From assembly GCF_000309385.1 (NCBI RefSeq), contig NZ_JH976538.1, positions 578,258 through 637,080 on the forward strand: a DNA stretch of 58,823 nucleotides, in the 5' to 3' direction. A program made the position numbers and the translations under genes. The DNA is from Nodosilinea nodulosa PCC 7104. Lineage in GTDB: Bacteria > Cyanobacteriota > Cyanobacteriia > Phormidesmidales > Phormidesmidaceae. Shown piece after piece: positions 40,757 to 49,268 of this stretch (the first letter of the stretch is position 1; each line of letters begins with the position of its first letter). The notes below the pieces were generated by a model that saw nothing but the letters and a program-made list of their open reading frames with translations, made no database searches and was not told the DNA's origin.

Positions 40757-42376
40757 ATGGCCATTAAATTTTGGACAACCCGCCGATTGAAATACATGGC
40801 CCTGCTGCTGGGGGCCGCTCTATTGCAGTCTCTCTGGCTGGCCCTGCCGGGCTGGAGCACCGACCGAATCTTGATCAACTATGGCCCCCTGGAGCGATCC
40901 GTTGCCGTCGCCGATTTAGAAACCTACGCCCGCACCGGCAAACTCAGCAACGAGCTAAAAGGGTTTAGCCGCTACTTTAGCCCCAAGCAGCTCGAGCAGT
41001 TTCGCGAAGGGCTGACCCTCAGCGCCGATATCGATGTGGTGACGGTTTCCCAGTTTCTCTACACGCCGCAGGGTGAAGCCATCCTCCAGAGCTTGGGTGA
41101 GGTGGTGCAGACGGCGGGGCGGCTAAACGGGGCGCGAGCCATTCGCGGGGCGCTGATCTTAGCGGCGGCTGACACCGACGGCGGCTTTAACCTGCTCAAC
41201 ATCCTCAAGCATTTCCCTACGGTGGAGGCAAGGGTTGATTTGCAGCAGCTTTCCTCCATTGCCCAGCAGGTGGTGAGCACCATTAACCAAACTCAGCAGG
41301 CGGTGGCCCAAATTCGTCAGCAGGCCGCTGCCGCTCCAGGGCCAGAGGGCGGGGTCGCAGCGGCGGGAAACCCCGCCGCCCCAGGACCTTACCGCTGGCA
41401 AAAGCGGGTGCTCGATCAGCTCACCCTGCCCACCGATCTCTATTTACCTGAGGGGCTAGCCGAAGGGCAGAAGGCGCCGCTAGTGGTTATTTCCCACGGC
41501 TTGGGGGGCGATCGCACCTCCTTTGCCTACCTGGCCGAGCATTTGGCCTCCCACGGTTTGGCGGTGGCGGTGGTAGAGCACCCCGGCAGCAACGCCGATC
41601 AGATTGAGGCCCTGCTGGCGGGTCAATCTAACGACGTCATTGAGCCAGAGGAGATGGTGCGTCGGGCCACCTCAATTCAGGAGGTGCTAGATGAGTTGGA
41701 AACCGCCGCCCAGGATCCGGCTATCGGCAGTCGCGTCGATTTAGAGCGCACTGGCATTTTTGGGCAGTCTTTTGGGGCGTACACGAGCCTGGCCCTGGCG
41801 GGGGCTACCGTTGACCTAACCACCCTGGGGCAGAACTGCCCGCCGCAGCTCTCCAGCCAGCTCGATCTGTCGCTGCTGTTGCAGTGCTCGGTGCTGAAGC
41901 TGCCCCAGCCGCTGCCAACATTGCAGGACAGGCGCATCCAGGCGGCGATCGCGGTCAACCCCCTTGACAGCGCCGTCTTTGGCCAGGCCGGTATGGCCAA
42001 CATCGCGGTGCCGCTGATGATCGTCTCCGGCAGCGCCGATACGGTGACACCAGCGATCGCCGAGCAAATTCGCCCCTTTACCTGGCTCAAGACGGCGGAG
42101 CGCTATCTGCTGCTGATCGAAAACGGCACCCACTTTTCCACCATTGCCGAGCAGCCCAATGGCGAGGAGGGCGCCGTGCCCGTGCCCGCCGAGGCGATCG
42201 GCCCCAGCCCCAGGACGGCGCAGGGCTATGTCAAAGCCATGGGCGTCGCTTTCTTTAAGGTCTATCTGGCCGGGGAAGACGGCTATCGCCAGTATCTCGA
42301 TCAGAGCTACGTGGCAGGGCTCAGCCAGCCCGCCCTGCCCCTCTACCTGGTGCGCGATCTGACCCTGGAGAACTAG
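40757..42376 (+). CDS. DUF1400 alpha/beta hydrolase (dienelactone/PAF-acetylhydrolase-like)
   Basis: 539 residues from MAIKFWTTRRL. A basic N-terminus and membrane segment (YMALLLGAALLQSLWLALPG) suggest export or anchoring. Residues ~30-140 are a DUF1400 domain (VAVADLETYARTGKLSNELKG). After a linker comes the hydrolase: VVISHGLGGDRTSFAYLAEHLAS, nucleophile elbow GIFGQSFGAYTS, IVSGSADTVTP with Asp and ENGTHFSTI with His. Such proteins are common in cyanobacteria and may be secreted lipases; the substrate is unknown. It follows devA by 69 nt. Confidence 0.9.
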   Translation: MAIKFWTTRRLKYMALLLGAALLQSLWLALPGWSTDRILINYGPLERSVAVADLETYARTGKLSNELKGFSRYFSPKQLEQFREGLTLSADIDVVTVSQFLYTPQGEAILQSLGEVVQTAGRLNGARAIRGALILAAADTDGGFNLLNILKHFPTVEARVDLQQLSSIAQQVVSTINQTQQAVAQIRQQAAAAPGPEGGVAAAGNPAAPGPYRWQKRVLDQLTLPTDLYLPEGLAEGQKAPLVVISHGLGGDRTSFAYLAEHLASHGLAVAVVEHPGSNADQIEALLAGQSNDVIEPEEMVRRATSIQEVLDELETAAQDPAIGSRVDLERTGIFGQSFGAYTSLALAGATVDLTTLGQNCPPQLSSQLDLSLLLQCSVLKLPQPLPTLQDRRIQAAIAVNPLDSAVFGQAGMANIAVPLMIVSGSADTVTPAIAEQIRPFTWLKTAERYLLLIENGTHFSTIAEQPNGEEGAVPVPAEAIGPSPRTAQGYVKAMGVAFFKVYLAGEDGYRQYLDQSYVAGLSQPALPLYLVRDLTLEN

Positions 42377-42428
42377 CCGATGCGCGGCCTCCAGTGCATC
42401 GGCTCTGGCTGGGGGCAGCGATGTCCCC

Positions 42429-42983
42429 CTAGGGCCGCAGCTCATCGATGACGCGCCCGGGGCTGACAAACGACATGCCCTGCTGGGAGGCGGTGCTAAT
42501 CATCACCGCCTCGACCACCGGATCGCTGACCGGGGCCTTGGCCTGCCACTGGACGATGAAGTTAGCCCCCGCCCCGCCGGCTACATTCGTGCGATCGACC
42601 ACGACTTCGGTGGACGCCAGGGGGCCAAGCTGAATCGGCTGATCCAGGTAGCTGAAGACGCGATCGCCCCCGGAGTTGTAGTAATCCACCGTATCGATGA
42701 CGATGGGCTGGCTGCGATCGGTATTGCGCAGGCTGAGGGTTGCCGTGAGCTGGAAGGCCCGCTCCTGGTCGGAGTCGAAAATTTCGGAGTAGACCGGCAC
42801 GTAGAGCGTTTGCCCCTGGGCTGGAGCATCGAGTTCAGCGGTCAGCACCGTAACGCCAGGGCGATCGCCAAACCGCTGCTGAGCTGAGAGGCGGGCAGCG
42901 GGGCTATGGGCCGGAGACTGGGCAGCACAGGCCGACAGCGCGCCCAGCAACACCCCCGTCAGCACCACCTTAAGACTTGCCAT
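42429..42983 (-). CDS. DUF3124 lipoprotein
   Basis: 184 residues. A lipoprotein signal ends in the lipobox LSAC (MASLKVVLTGVLLGALSAC), so the protein is anchored in the membrane facing the periplasm. The DUF3124 core has TLYVPVYSEIFDSD, FQLTATLSLRNTD and VDYYNSGGDRVFSYL. The function is unknown. It is a single leftward gene, convergent with the hydrolase. Confidence 0.88.
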   Translation of the reverse strand: MASLKVVLTGVLLGALSACAAQSPAHSPAARLSAQQRFGDRPGVTVLTAELDAPAQGQTLYVPVYSEIFDSDQERAFQLTATLSLRNTDRSQPIVIDTVDYYNSGGDRVFSYLDQPIQLGPLASTEVVVDRTNVAGGAGANFIVQWQAKAPVSDPVVEAVMISTASQQGMSFVSPGRVIDELRP

Positions 42984-43114
42984 CCGACCACCTTTGAGTA
43001 ATGGGTCAAGCTAACTCTACCGCCGGGGCGGAGGGTTGGGAAAGATTGACCAAAACCAGCCAAATTGCCCACCCGTTTTGCTGGCTGGATTTGGCCGCAG
43101 CCAGCCCCGGGGCT

Positions 43115-43828
43115 TTAGCTGCGAAAGAGGCGGGTGTAGAGGGTTTCGTGCTGCATCGTGGCCAGGGCTGCGCCCCAGCTGCTGAGGGCCAGCTCGTCGA
43201 GGGTTTGGACGGCGAGACCGCGATCGCAGGTTTCCTCCAGCACCGGGTACAGCCCCAGCAGCGTCTGCTGCCCCACCGTCTGCCCCAGGGGGATGAGCTT
43301 CACGGCGCTGGTAATCAGGTTGGCCGCCCAGCTGTGCAGATAGCCCAGTACCACCGATCGCCGGTCGATCTCCCAGCGGGCGGCCACCAGGGCAAAGGCA
43401 ACGGCAAAATTGCAGGGGCTGCCCGCCGCGCTAAACCAGGGCTTGAGATCGGGGTGCAGGTGGGCGGCCATGCGCACCAGTGCCCGCCCCGTGGCCCAGC
43501 TCTGCTGGCGGGTTTCCTCGCTGTCGCGCAGGGCAGACAGCTGCTGGTTGAAGCCAGCCAGCCATGCTAATTCAGGAACTCCACCGGGGCTGCCCAACCC
43601 CGCCTGCTTGGCCCTGTGGTGAACCAGCCCCACCGCCGCTCCATCGATGGCCACCAGCCCGTAGGCTAGCTCCTGCTCAAGCCATGCGGTCAGCGCGGCC
43701 GGGGTCGTCACAGTGCTCTGCTCCACCAGCGTCTCCAGCCCTTCGGAGTAGCTGTAGGCCCCCACCGGCAGGGCGGGGCTGGTCAGCTGCAGCAGCCGCA
43801 GCAGCGCCTGGGCGCTAGTTGTGGTCAT
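43115..43828 (-). CDS. ureF: Urease accessory protein UreF
   Basis: 237 residues from MTTTSAQALLRLLQLTSPALPVGAYSYSEGLE. UreF joins UreD and UreG to load nickel into apo-urease. Typical parts: GAYSYSEGLE and LGYLHSWAANLITSAVKLIPLGQT. Its start overlaps the 3' end of ureE by 14 nt, so the two are translated together. No ureG or urease structural gene is in this window; cyanobacteria often scatter urease genes. Confidence 0.93.
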   Translation of the reverse strand: MTTTSAQALLRLLQLTSPALPVGAYSYSEGLETLVEQSTVTTPAALTAWLEQELAYGLVAIDGAAVGLVHHRAKQAGLGSPGGVPELAWLAGFNQQLSALRDSEETRQQSWATGRALVRMAAHLHPDLKPWFSAAGSPCNFAVAFALVAARWEIDRRSVVLGYLHSWAANLITSAVKLIPLGQTVGQQTLLGLYPVLEETCDRGLAVQTLDELALSSWGAALATMQHETLYTRLFRS

Positions 43829-44324
43829 GGGTGTGACCGTGAATGTGGCCGTGGATATGGCCGTGCCCCCCGGTGCGATAGGCCCCGGCCTCGGGTTCAA
43901 AGGGCAGGGTGGCCGGGGTTAGGGTTAACCCGCCCAGCTGAACCAGCATCGCTTCGAGCACCGGATCGGGCTCCAGCCGCAGGCTGTCGGCGGCGAGCTG
44001 GAGCGACACGTGGCGATTGCCCAGGTGGTAGGCCGCCCGCAGGAGATCAAAGCCGGAGGCTGCGGTGACCACCACCACGGGTTCGGGCTTAGCCACCACG
44101 CGAATGAGGACGGCGGACTCTCCGCCGCGATCGCCCTCCCCGTCGCCCCCCAGCAGATCGCCGCCGCGCAGCACCGTGCCCCGCGCCAGGTTGAGGTAGA
44201 GGGGGGTGCCATCGTCGGCGGTAAAGCGGTGCCGCGACTTGGCGCGATCGCCCGCCGTCAGCGACAGGGTTGCCGCCACCGCAGCGGCGTCATCGGGGGG
44301 CAGTACGCGGGTAAACGTCAGCAC
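43815..44324 (-). CDS. ureE: Urease accessory protein UreE
   Basis: 169 residues from a GTG at 44324 (VLTFTRVLPPDD, the standard UreE start). The nickel chaperone has an N-terminal peptide-binding part (KSRHRFTADDGTPLYLNLARG) and the C-terminal metal domain (AYHLGNRHVSLQ). A His-rich tail GGHGHIHGHIHGHTHDHN binds nickel. The frame is open upstream to 44480, but that part holds a 12-bp tandem repeat and a second ATG, and no RBS supports it. No clear RBS precedes the GTG either. Confidence 0.85.
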   Translation of the reverse strand: MLTFTRVLPPDDAAAVAATLSLTAGDRAKSRHRFTADDGTPLYLNLARGTVLRGGDLLGGDGEGDRGGESAVLIRVVAKPEPVVVVTAASGFDLLRAAYHLGNRHVSLQLAADSLRLEPDPVLEAMLVQLGGLTLTPATLPFEPEAGAYRTGGHGHIHGHIHGHTHDHN

Positions 44325-44331
44325 AGCGGCA

Positions 44332-44379
44332 CAGAAAATCGGACAGAAAACCGAACAAAAAACCGAGTAGAAAACCGAT
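44332..44379. repeat. 12-bp tandem repeat upstream of ureE (four copies)
   Basis: CAGAAAATCGGA, CAGAAAACCGAA, CAAAAAACCGAG and TAGAAAACCGAT follow at exactly 12-nt steps. On the minus strand they encode an SVFC-type four-residue repeat in the ureE frame, so the upstream reading frame stays open through them. Confidence 0.85.
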
Positions 44380-44555
44380 CGGGGGCCAGGCGGCTTATTC
44401 GTTTTACCATAGCTGGCAGATATGCCGTTCAATAACATACGGATAAACCAGATAAACTCGCTAAAGCGCTCTGCGGTCATCTCCGGTCTTGCCCCTGCTC
44501 CTTGCCAGGCGCTTTAGCCTAGCGCCTGGCCGATCTACCCCTGCTACCCCCACCT

Positions 44556-45878
44556 ATGTCTGACATTGCTCTCAAAAGTGCGCTGATCTTGCTGCTAATC
44601 CTGGCAAATGGGGTATTTTCGGGGTCAGAAATTGCCCTGGTGTCCGCCCGTAAGGCCCGCCTAGAGCACCAGGCCCGACAGGGCAACGCCAAGGCGCGGC
44701 TGGCCCTCAAGCTGGCCAACAACCCCAACGACTTTCTCTCCACGGTGCAGATTGGCATCACCCTGATTGGCATTCTCAGCGGCGCTCTGGGCGGGGCCAC
44801 CGTAGCCGACAGTCTGCGCCAGGGGCTAGAGCGGGTGCCTGCCCTGGCTCCCTACAGCAATGTGCTCAGCCTGGCAGTGGTGGTCGGGCTGATCACCTAT
44901 TTGTCTCTGGTGGTGGGCGAACTGGTGCCCAAGCGCATTGCCCTCAGCTACCCAGAGGCGATCGCCCGCCAGGTGGCGCGGCCCATGCAGCGGCTCTCGC
45001 GGCTGGCGACCCCGCTGGTGATCCTGCTGGGGGCTTCCAGTAGTTTTCTGGTCAACCTCATGGGCCTCAAAGAACGGCCCGAAGCCGCCATTACCGAAGA
45101 AGAACTGCGCCTGCTGATCGACCAGGGCACTGAGGCTGGCACCTTTGAGGTAGCCGAGCAGGAGATGATGGGGCGGGTTCTACAGCTGGGCGATCGCCCG
45201 ATTCGCTCGATCATGACCCCGCGCACCGACATTGAGTGGCTGAATGTAGACGCCTCCTTTGCCGAGCACAGCGAGCTGGTCATGCAGAGCGCCCACTCCC
45301 ACTTTCCGGTCTGCAACAACAGCATTGACGACTGCGTCGGGGTGGTCTCCCTGAAGGCGCTGCTGCCCAACTACCTGAGCCAGAACAGCGAACCCGTCAC
45401 CCTGCTCAGCCTGCTGCAACCGCCCCTGTTCGTAGCCGAGAGTACCTACGTGCTCAAGGTGCTAGAGCTGTTTAAGTCGTCGGGCACCCACTTTGCCATG
45501 GTGCTCGACGAGTACGGCGGCGTCGAAGGGCTCGTCACCCTCAACGATGTGGTAGAAGCCATCGTTGGCGACCTGCCCTCGCTGGAAGATGCGGATGACC
45601 CGATGATGATGCAGCGTGACGACGGCTCCTGGCTGCTCGACGGCCTGCTGCCCGTAGACGACCTCAAAGACCTGCTCAACCGCGAGCAGCTCACCGAAGA
45701 CGAGGACAATTACCACACCCTGGCGGGCTTTATCATCCGGCACATGGGGCGCATTCCCAGCACTGGCGACTTTTTTGAGTGGGAAGGGCTGCGGTTCGAG
45801 GTGGTGGATATGGATGGCAGGCGGGTGGATAAGGTGCTGCTGGAGAATTTGCCGCCAGTGAGGGGAGATGGGGGGTAG
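44556..45878 (+). CDS. CNNM/CorC-type membrane protein with CBS pair
   Basis: 440 residues. An N-terminal DUF21/CNNM membrane domain (ILANGVFSGSEIALVSA, GITLIGILSGALGGATVA, VVGLITYLSLVVGELVPKRIAL) is followed by two CBS motifs (SIMTPRTDIEWLN and THFAMVLDEYGGVEGLVTLNDVVEAIVGD). A C-terminal CorC_HlyC domain ends it (DGLLPVDDLKDLL, GFIIRHMGRIPSTGD). Such hemolysin-like proteins act in Mg2+/Co2+ efflux or membrane ion balance; the name hemolysin is historical. It is divergent from ureE. Confidence 0.94.
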   Translation: MSDIALKSALILLLILANGVFSGSEIALVSARKARLEHQARQGNAKARLALKLANNPNDFLSTVQIGITLIGILSGALGGATVADSLRQGLERVPALAPYSNVLSLAVVVGLITYLSLVVGELVPKRIALSYPEAIARQVARPMQRLSRLATPLVILLGASSSFLVNLMGLKERPEAAITEEELRLLIDQGTEAGTFEVAEQEMMGRVLQLGDRPIRSIMTPRTDIEWLNVDASFAEHSELVMQSAHSHFPVCNNSIDDCVGVVSLKALLPNYLSQNSEPVTLLSLLQPPLFVAESTYVLKVLELFKSSGTHFAMVLDEYGGVEGLVTLNDVVEAIVGDLPSLEDADDPMMMQRDDGSWLLDGLLPVDDLKDLLNREQLTEDEDNYHTLAGFIIRHMGRIPSTGDFFEWEGLRFEVVDMDGRRVDKVLLENLPPVRGDGG

Positions 45879-45955
45879 GGGAGAGCGGGAGATAGAGGGA
45901 TGGGGAGATGGGGAGATGAGGAGAGGGAGGGGATGGGGGGATGGGGGGAAATAAG
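45866..45955. repeat. G-rich minisatellite after the CNNM gene
   Basis: Degenerate GGGGAGAT/GGGAGA units overlap the 3' end of the CNNM gene. The following stretch to 46202 holds no gene, and includes the MITE half copy at 46104-46170. Confidence 0.8.
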
Positions 45956-46103
45956 ATACTCCAAGGGAGGGGCGCAGGAGCTGTGTTCTGAAACCGTTAT
46001 CCCATTTGTGGCGAGACTCTGCCTAGGTGAAGCAACTACATCCAGGCGTTAAGCAATTAGCGGGCGTGCCTCATGATCCCGATTGACTGGCAACAGTCCT
46101 GAA

Positions 46104-46170
46104 GTAGGTTGGTGTTGAGCGAAGCGTTCGCGTAGCGTCTCCAGGGGAGAAAACCCAACAGCGCTGAAGT
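46104..46170. repeat. MITE half copy with GTAGGTTGG terminus
   Basis: The first ~58 nt (GTAGGTTGGTGTTGAGCG to GAGAAAACCCAAC) repeat the left half of the element at 16560. The CCAACCTAC right end is missing, so it is truncated. Confidence 0.75.
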
Positions 46171-46202
46171 ACTGCAACAAAACTGTCGTTGGAACACAGC
46201 CC

Positions 46203-46565
46203 ATGATTGAACTAATACCGGGTCTACCCAATCACATCTTGGCTATGACAGCCCACGGTCAGGTCACCGGAGAGGACTACGAAACGGTTCTGATTCCAGC
46301 CGTAGAGGCCAGGCTGAAGCAGCATGAAAAAATCCGCCTGCTGTACCAGCTTGGCGCCGACTTCACCGCCTTCAACATAGAAGCCATGTGGGACGACGCC
46401 AAGGTGGGGCTACAGCACCTAACCGCTTGGGAAAAAATCGCCGTAGTGACCGACCAAGACTGGATTCGCGCTGCCACGAAAGTCTTTGGTTTTGCGCTGC
46501 CCTGTCCAGTGAAGGTGTTTACCAATGCGCAATTGGCCGAAGCCAAGATTTGGATTCAGCAGTAG
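46203..46565 (+). CDS. SpoIIAA-like (STAS-related) protein
   Basis: 120 residues. The pattern MIELIPGLPNHILAMTAHGQVTGEDYETVLIPAV and the MWDDAKVGLQHLTAWEKIAVVTD stretch match the SpoIIAA-like family (DUF3478/PF11964). Most members have unknown roles, possibly binding a hydrophobic ligand. No partner gene is adjacent. It starts directly after the MITE half copy. Confidence 0.85.
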   Translation: MIELIPGLPNHILAMTAHGQVTGEDYETVLIPAVEARLKQHEKIRLLYQLGADFTAFNIEAMWDDAKVGLQHLTAWEKIAVVTDQDWIRAATKVFGFALPCPVKVFTNAQLAEAKIWIQQ

Positions 46566-46587
46566 CCTTTTCGAGCAGCAGCAGGCA

Positions 46588-46836
46588 TCACATTTCCAGT
46601 CCCTTCTTGCTCTGCTTGAGCTGTTTGTAGAGGGCCTTAATTTGGCTATAGGCTTCGTCGGGTGAGAGCTTGCCGCCGGTTTGCAGTCCCGATATGTAGC
46701 TGATTCGGTGGGCAAACTCTTGGAGATTGGCGTTGAAGGTAAGGTGCTGAGGCGAAAACTCCCCGTAGTAGCTACTGCGGGGAGTGAGAAAATTATCTAC
46801 TTCGCGGCGATTGTTAGAAGAATTAAATTGGGTCAT
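46588..46836 (-). CDS. Small conserved cyanobacterial protein (DUF7219-like)
   Basis: 82 residues. Soluble; the pattern NFLTPRSSYYGEFSPQHLTFNANLQEF, then LSPDEAYSQIKALYKQLKQS resembles the DUF7219 family of small cyanobacterial proteins; this name is a recollection. It probably folds as helices. The upstream side (46837-47071) is AT-rich and includes the promoter. Confidence 0.75.
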   Translation of the reverse strand: MTQFNSSNNRREVDNFLTPRSSYYGEFSPQHLTFNANLQEFAHRISYISGLQTGGKLSPDEAYSQIKALYKQLKQSKKGLEM

Positions 46837-47071
46837 AGGTCACCCCTTGTCTTTATTATTAAGCTGATTATAACCTTCCCTTAACCATTGCAAATTCTAA
46901 CAAACTCTCCAGAGAATGTAATACTCCGCCGGGCAGAGCTATCGATAGATGCTGGCTAGATCAGCCCTCAGCAAACTCTCTAGTAAACTGCGGCTTCAGT
47001 TTCTGGACTATGGCCGATCGCAGGAGTCCGTGGGGCTAGGGGGGCAGGGGGCTTGATGCCGTCCAGCAGCA

Positions 47072-48460
47072 CTAGGCGGTGGCGCTGAGGGCTGTCTCGG
47101 GGTGTAGTCTTTGGCCCCGGTCAGCGGCCCAGGTGTGCAGGTCGCTAAGGGCGCGATCGCGGTACTGACCGTAGCGCTCTTTCTTGCCCCGCACCCGCGT
47201 CGGCAGCGGCGGCAAAATGCCAAAGTTCGGCGGCATCGGCTGAAAGTGCTTGGGTTCCGCCGAAGTGATGAAGTCCACTAGCGCCCCCAGCATCATGGTT
47301 GGCGGCAGCGTTAGCAGATCGTAGCCCAGCGCTAGCCGCGCCGCGTTCGTCCCCGCCAACCAGCCCCCGGCCACCGCCGCCGTGTAGCCCTCGGTGCCCA
47401 CCAGCTGCCCCGCTGCCAGCAGGGTCGGGCGCGCCTTGAACTGTAGGGTGTTGTGCAGCAGCTCGGGCGAGTTCAAAAACGTGTTGCGGTGCATCACCCC
47501 CATGCGCACAAACTCGGCATTTTCTAAACCAGGAATCAGCCGAAACACCCTTGCCTGTTCGCCCCAGCGCAGGTTGGTCTGAAAGCCCACCATATTCCAC
47601 AGCTGGCCGCCCTTATCCTCTTGCCGCAGCTGCACCACGGCGTAGGGCTTTTTGCCCTTGTTCTCCGGAGCTTTGAAATCGCCTAGGCGAGCGTCAAACA
47701 GGCCCACGGGCTTGAGCGGGCCGTAGCGCATGGTGTCTTCGCCACGGCGGGCCATCTCTTCGATCGGCAGGCAGGCCTCGAAGAATTTGGCGGTTTCGCG
47801 CTCAAAGTCTTTGAGTTCGGCCTGTTCGGCGTTGCACAGCTCGGTCCAAAAATGCAGGTACTGCTCCCGGTTCATGGGGCAGTTGAGGTAGGCCGCCTCG
47901 CCGCGATCGTAGCGCGACGCCATAAACGCCACCGACTGATCGATGCTCTCGCCCACCACAATCGGGCTGGCGGCATCGAAAAAACTCATGTAGCCCTGGC
48001 CAGTAAAGCGCTCTAAATCCACCGATAGAGCATCGCTGGTCAGGGGGCCAGTGGTCAGCACCACAATGCCGTCGGCGGGAATGCTGGTCACCTCGTCGCG
48101 GCGCAGCTCGATCAGGGGGTGGCGCTCCAGGGTTGCGGTTAGATCCTGGCTGAAAACGCCGCGATCGACCGCCAGGGCACCGCCAGCGGGTACCTGGTGC
48201 TGGTCGGCTTTGCCTATGACCACTGAACCTAACTGGCGCAGCTCTTCGTGGAGCAGGCCCGAGGCGCGATCGCTCGACATTGCCCCAAAGGAGTTGCTGC
48301 ACACCAGCTCGGCCACATGCTCACTGTGGTGAGCAGGGGATGTTTTGTGGGGACGCATTTCGTGCAGCACCACGGGCACCCCGGCCTGGGCAACCTGCCA
48401 GGCGGCCTCGGTACCGGCCAGCCCGCCGCCAATCACGTGAATGGGGTCTGGGGTTTGCAC
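47072..48460 (-). CDS. trmFO: tRNA (uracil-5-)-methyltransferase TrmFO
   Basis: 462 residues. A folate/FAD enzyme that makes m5U54 in the T-loop of tRNA. The FAD-binding start is IHVIGGGLAGTEAAWQVAQ; LVCSNSFGA carries the conserved Cys and YLNCPMNREQY the catalytic Cys of the family. The C-terminal part has LLAAGQLVGTEGYTAAVAGG and AEPKHFQPMPPNFGILPP. It is a single leftward gene. The region 48461-48685 holds no other gene. Confidence 0.96.
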   Translation of the reverse strand: MQTPDPIHVIGGGLAGTEAAWQVAQAGVPVVLHEMRPHKTSPAHHSEHVAELVCSNSFGAMSSDRASGLLHEELRQLGSVVIGKADQHQVPAGGALAVDRGVFSQDLTATLERHPLIELRRDEVTSIPADGIVVLTTGPLTSDALSVDLERFTGQGYMSFFDAASPIVVGESIDQSVAFMASRYDRGEAAYLNCPMNREQYLHFWTELCNAEQAELKDFERETAKFFEACLPIEEMARRGEDTMRYGPLKPVGLFDARLGDFKAPENKGKKPYAVVQLRQEDKGGQLWNMVGFQTNLRWGEQARVFRLIPGLENAEFVRMGVMHRNTFLNSPELLHNTLQFKARPTLLAAGQLVGTEGYTAAVAGGWLAGTNAARLALGYDLLTLPPTMMLGALVDFITSAEPKHFQPMPPNFGILPPLPTRVRGKKERYGQYRDRALSDLHTWAADRGQRLHPETALSATA

Positions 48461-48685
48461 TGCGTATCCCTCAAAACTCGCTTTTCTAGGATAGCGGCTT
48501 CTAGCTGGTTAAACAGCCGCGCAGAGAGTTGGGTCGGCTCAACCGCGCACCCTACAAGCCCCATGCCAAAAGGATTAAAGCGATCCGCCAAAAACGGGAA
48601 GGCCGCCCGCTCAGCCTTAGCGGCCCGGTTTCCAAAACGCTTCAATTGCTGATAAATTCACGCTTACACAAATCTGAACGCTTTT

Positions 48686-48841
48686 ATGGAATGGACCCCC
48701 GACGCCGACGCCCGTTTAAAGGAGATTCCCTTCTTTGTGCGCCCTGCTGCCCGCAAAAAAATTGAGAAATTTGCCCAGGATCAGGGCCTGAGCCTGATTA
48801 CCGTCGAGGTTTACGAAGCCGCTAAGAAGCAGTTTGGCTAA
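48686..48841 (+). CDS. Stand-alone PCP-reductase domain protein (51 aa)
   Basis: 51 residues: MEWTPDADARLKEIPFFVRP, then AARKKIEKFAQDQGL and VEVYEAAKKQFG. This is the proto-chlorophyllide reductase 57-kDa subunit-like domain (PF08369), normally at the C-terminus of ChlB. Stand-alone versions occur in cyanobacteria. It is shorter than most ORF-finder thresholds. It lies alone between trmFO and the riboswitch. The role is unknown; a function with light-independent chlorophyll synthesis is only suggested by homology. Confidence 0.75.
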   Translation: MEWTPDADARLKEIPFFVRPAARKKIEKFAQDQGLSLITVEVYEAAKKQFG

Positions 48842-48994
48842 GGCTGGTGGCCAGGCAGCTTCAGAGTCGCAGGCAGGACGCCCGCGCCGAGCGCCCCAGG
48901 CACACCTGAACCTGGGCTGTGGCTGTGGGCTAACCACTGCGCATCAGTGGCTAGGTAACTATGCTGATTGGCCTTGGATTGTGTTACGTTACAA

Positions 48995-49185
48995 GACGCA
49001 TTGGTTCTGGTGAAATTAGCCGCCAGAGGCAACCGGGAAAGAGCAGTGCAACTCTGCCGCTGTCCCGCAACTGTAAGCCGATTTGCGATTTTAGATTTGC
49101 GATTTTGGATCGATAGCTGCCCAAAATCTAAGGTCCAAAATTCAAAATTGAGTGAGCCAGAATGCCCGCCGATGACTGGTCAGTG
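48995..49185 (+). ncRNA. Cobalamin riboswitch
   Basis: The conserved aptamer elements appear in order: GGTTCTGGTGAAATTAGCC (from 49003), GAGGCAACCGGGAA, AGTGCAACTC, the core GCCGCTGTCCCGCAACTGT (49056-49074) and AGAATGCCCGCC near 49160. A ~75-nt AT-rich segment rich in GATTTTGG/CCAAAATC fills the peripheral arm between core and AATGCC box (49081-49153). It reads on the plus strand, but no cobalamin gene follows. Confidence 0.88.
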
Positions 49186-49208
49186 TTCCACAAATCTGCG
49201 AGGTGTAT

Positions 49209-49268
49209 ATGACGGCTGTTTTGTTTTTTGAGGTTCTGGCGCGATCGGCTATTATCAATAGCCCTTGA
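49209..49268 (+). CDS. Possible 19-aa ORF downstream of riboswitch
   Basis: ATG at 49209, preceded by GAGG, encodes MTAVLFFEVLARSAIINSP then TGA. It has no recognisable homologue. It may be the remnant of the 5' end of the gene once controlled by the riboswitch, or chance. Confidence 0.25.
   Translation: MTAVLFFEVLARSAIINSP

Noticed and set aside
46861..47071. Additional small gene between the DUF7219-like gene and trmFO
   Set aside because: Only short frames without RBS; the region is AT-rich and looks like a promoter.
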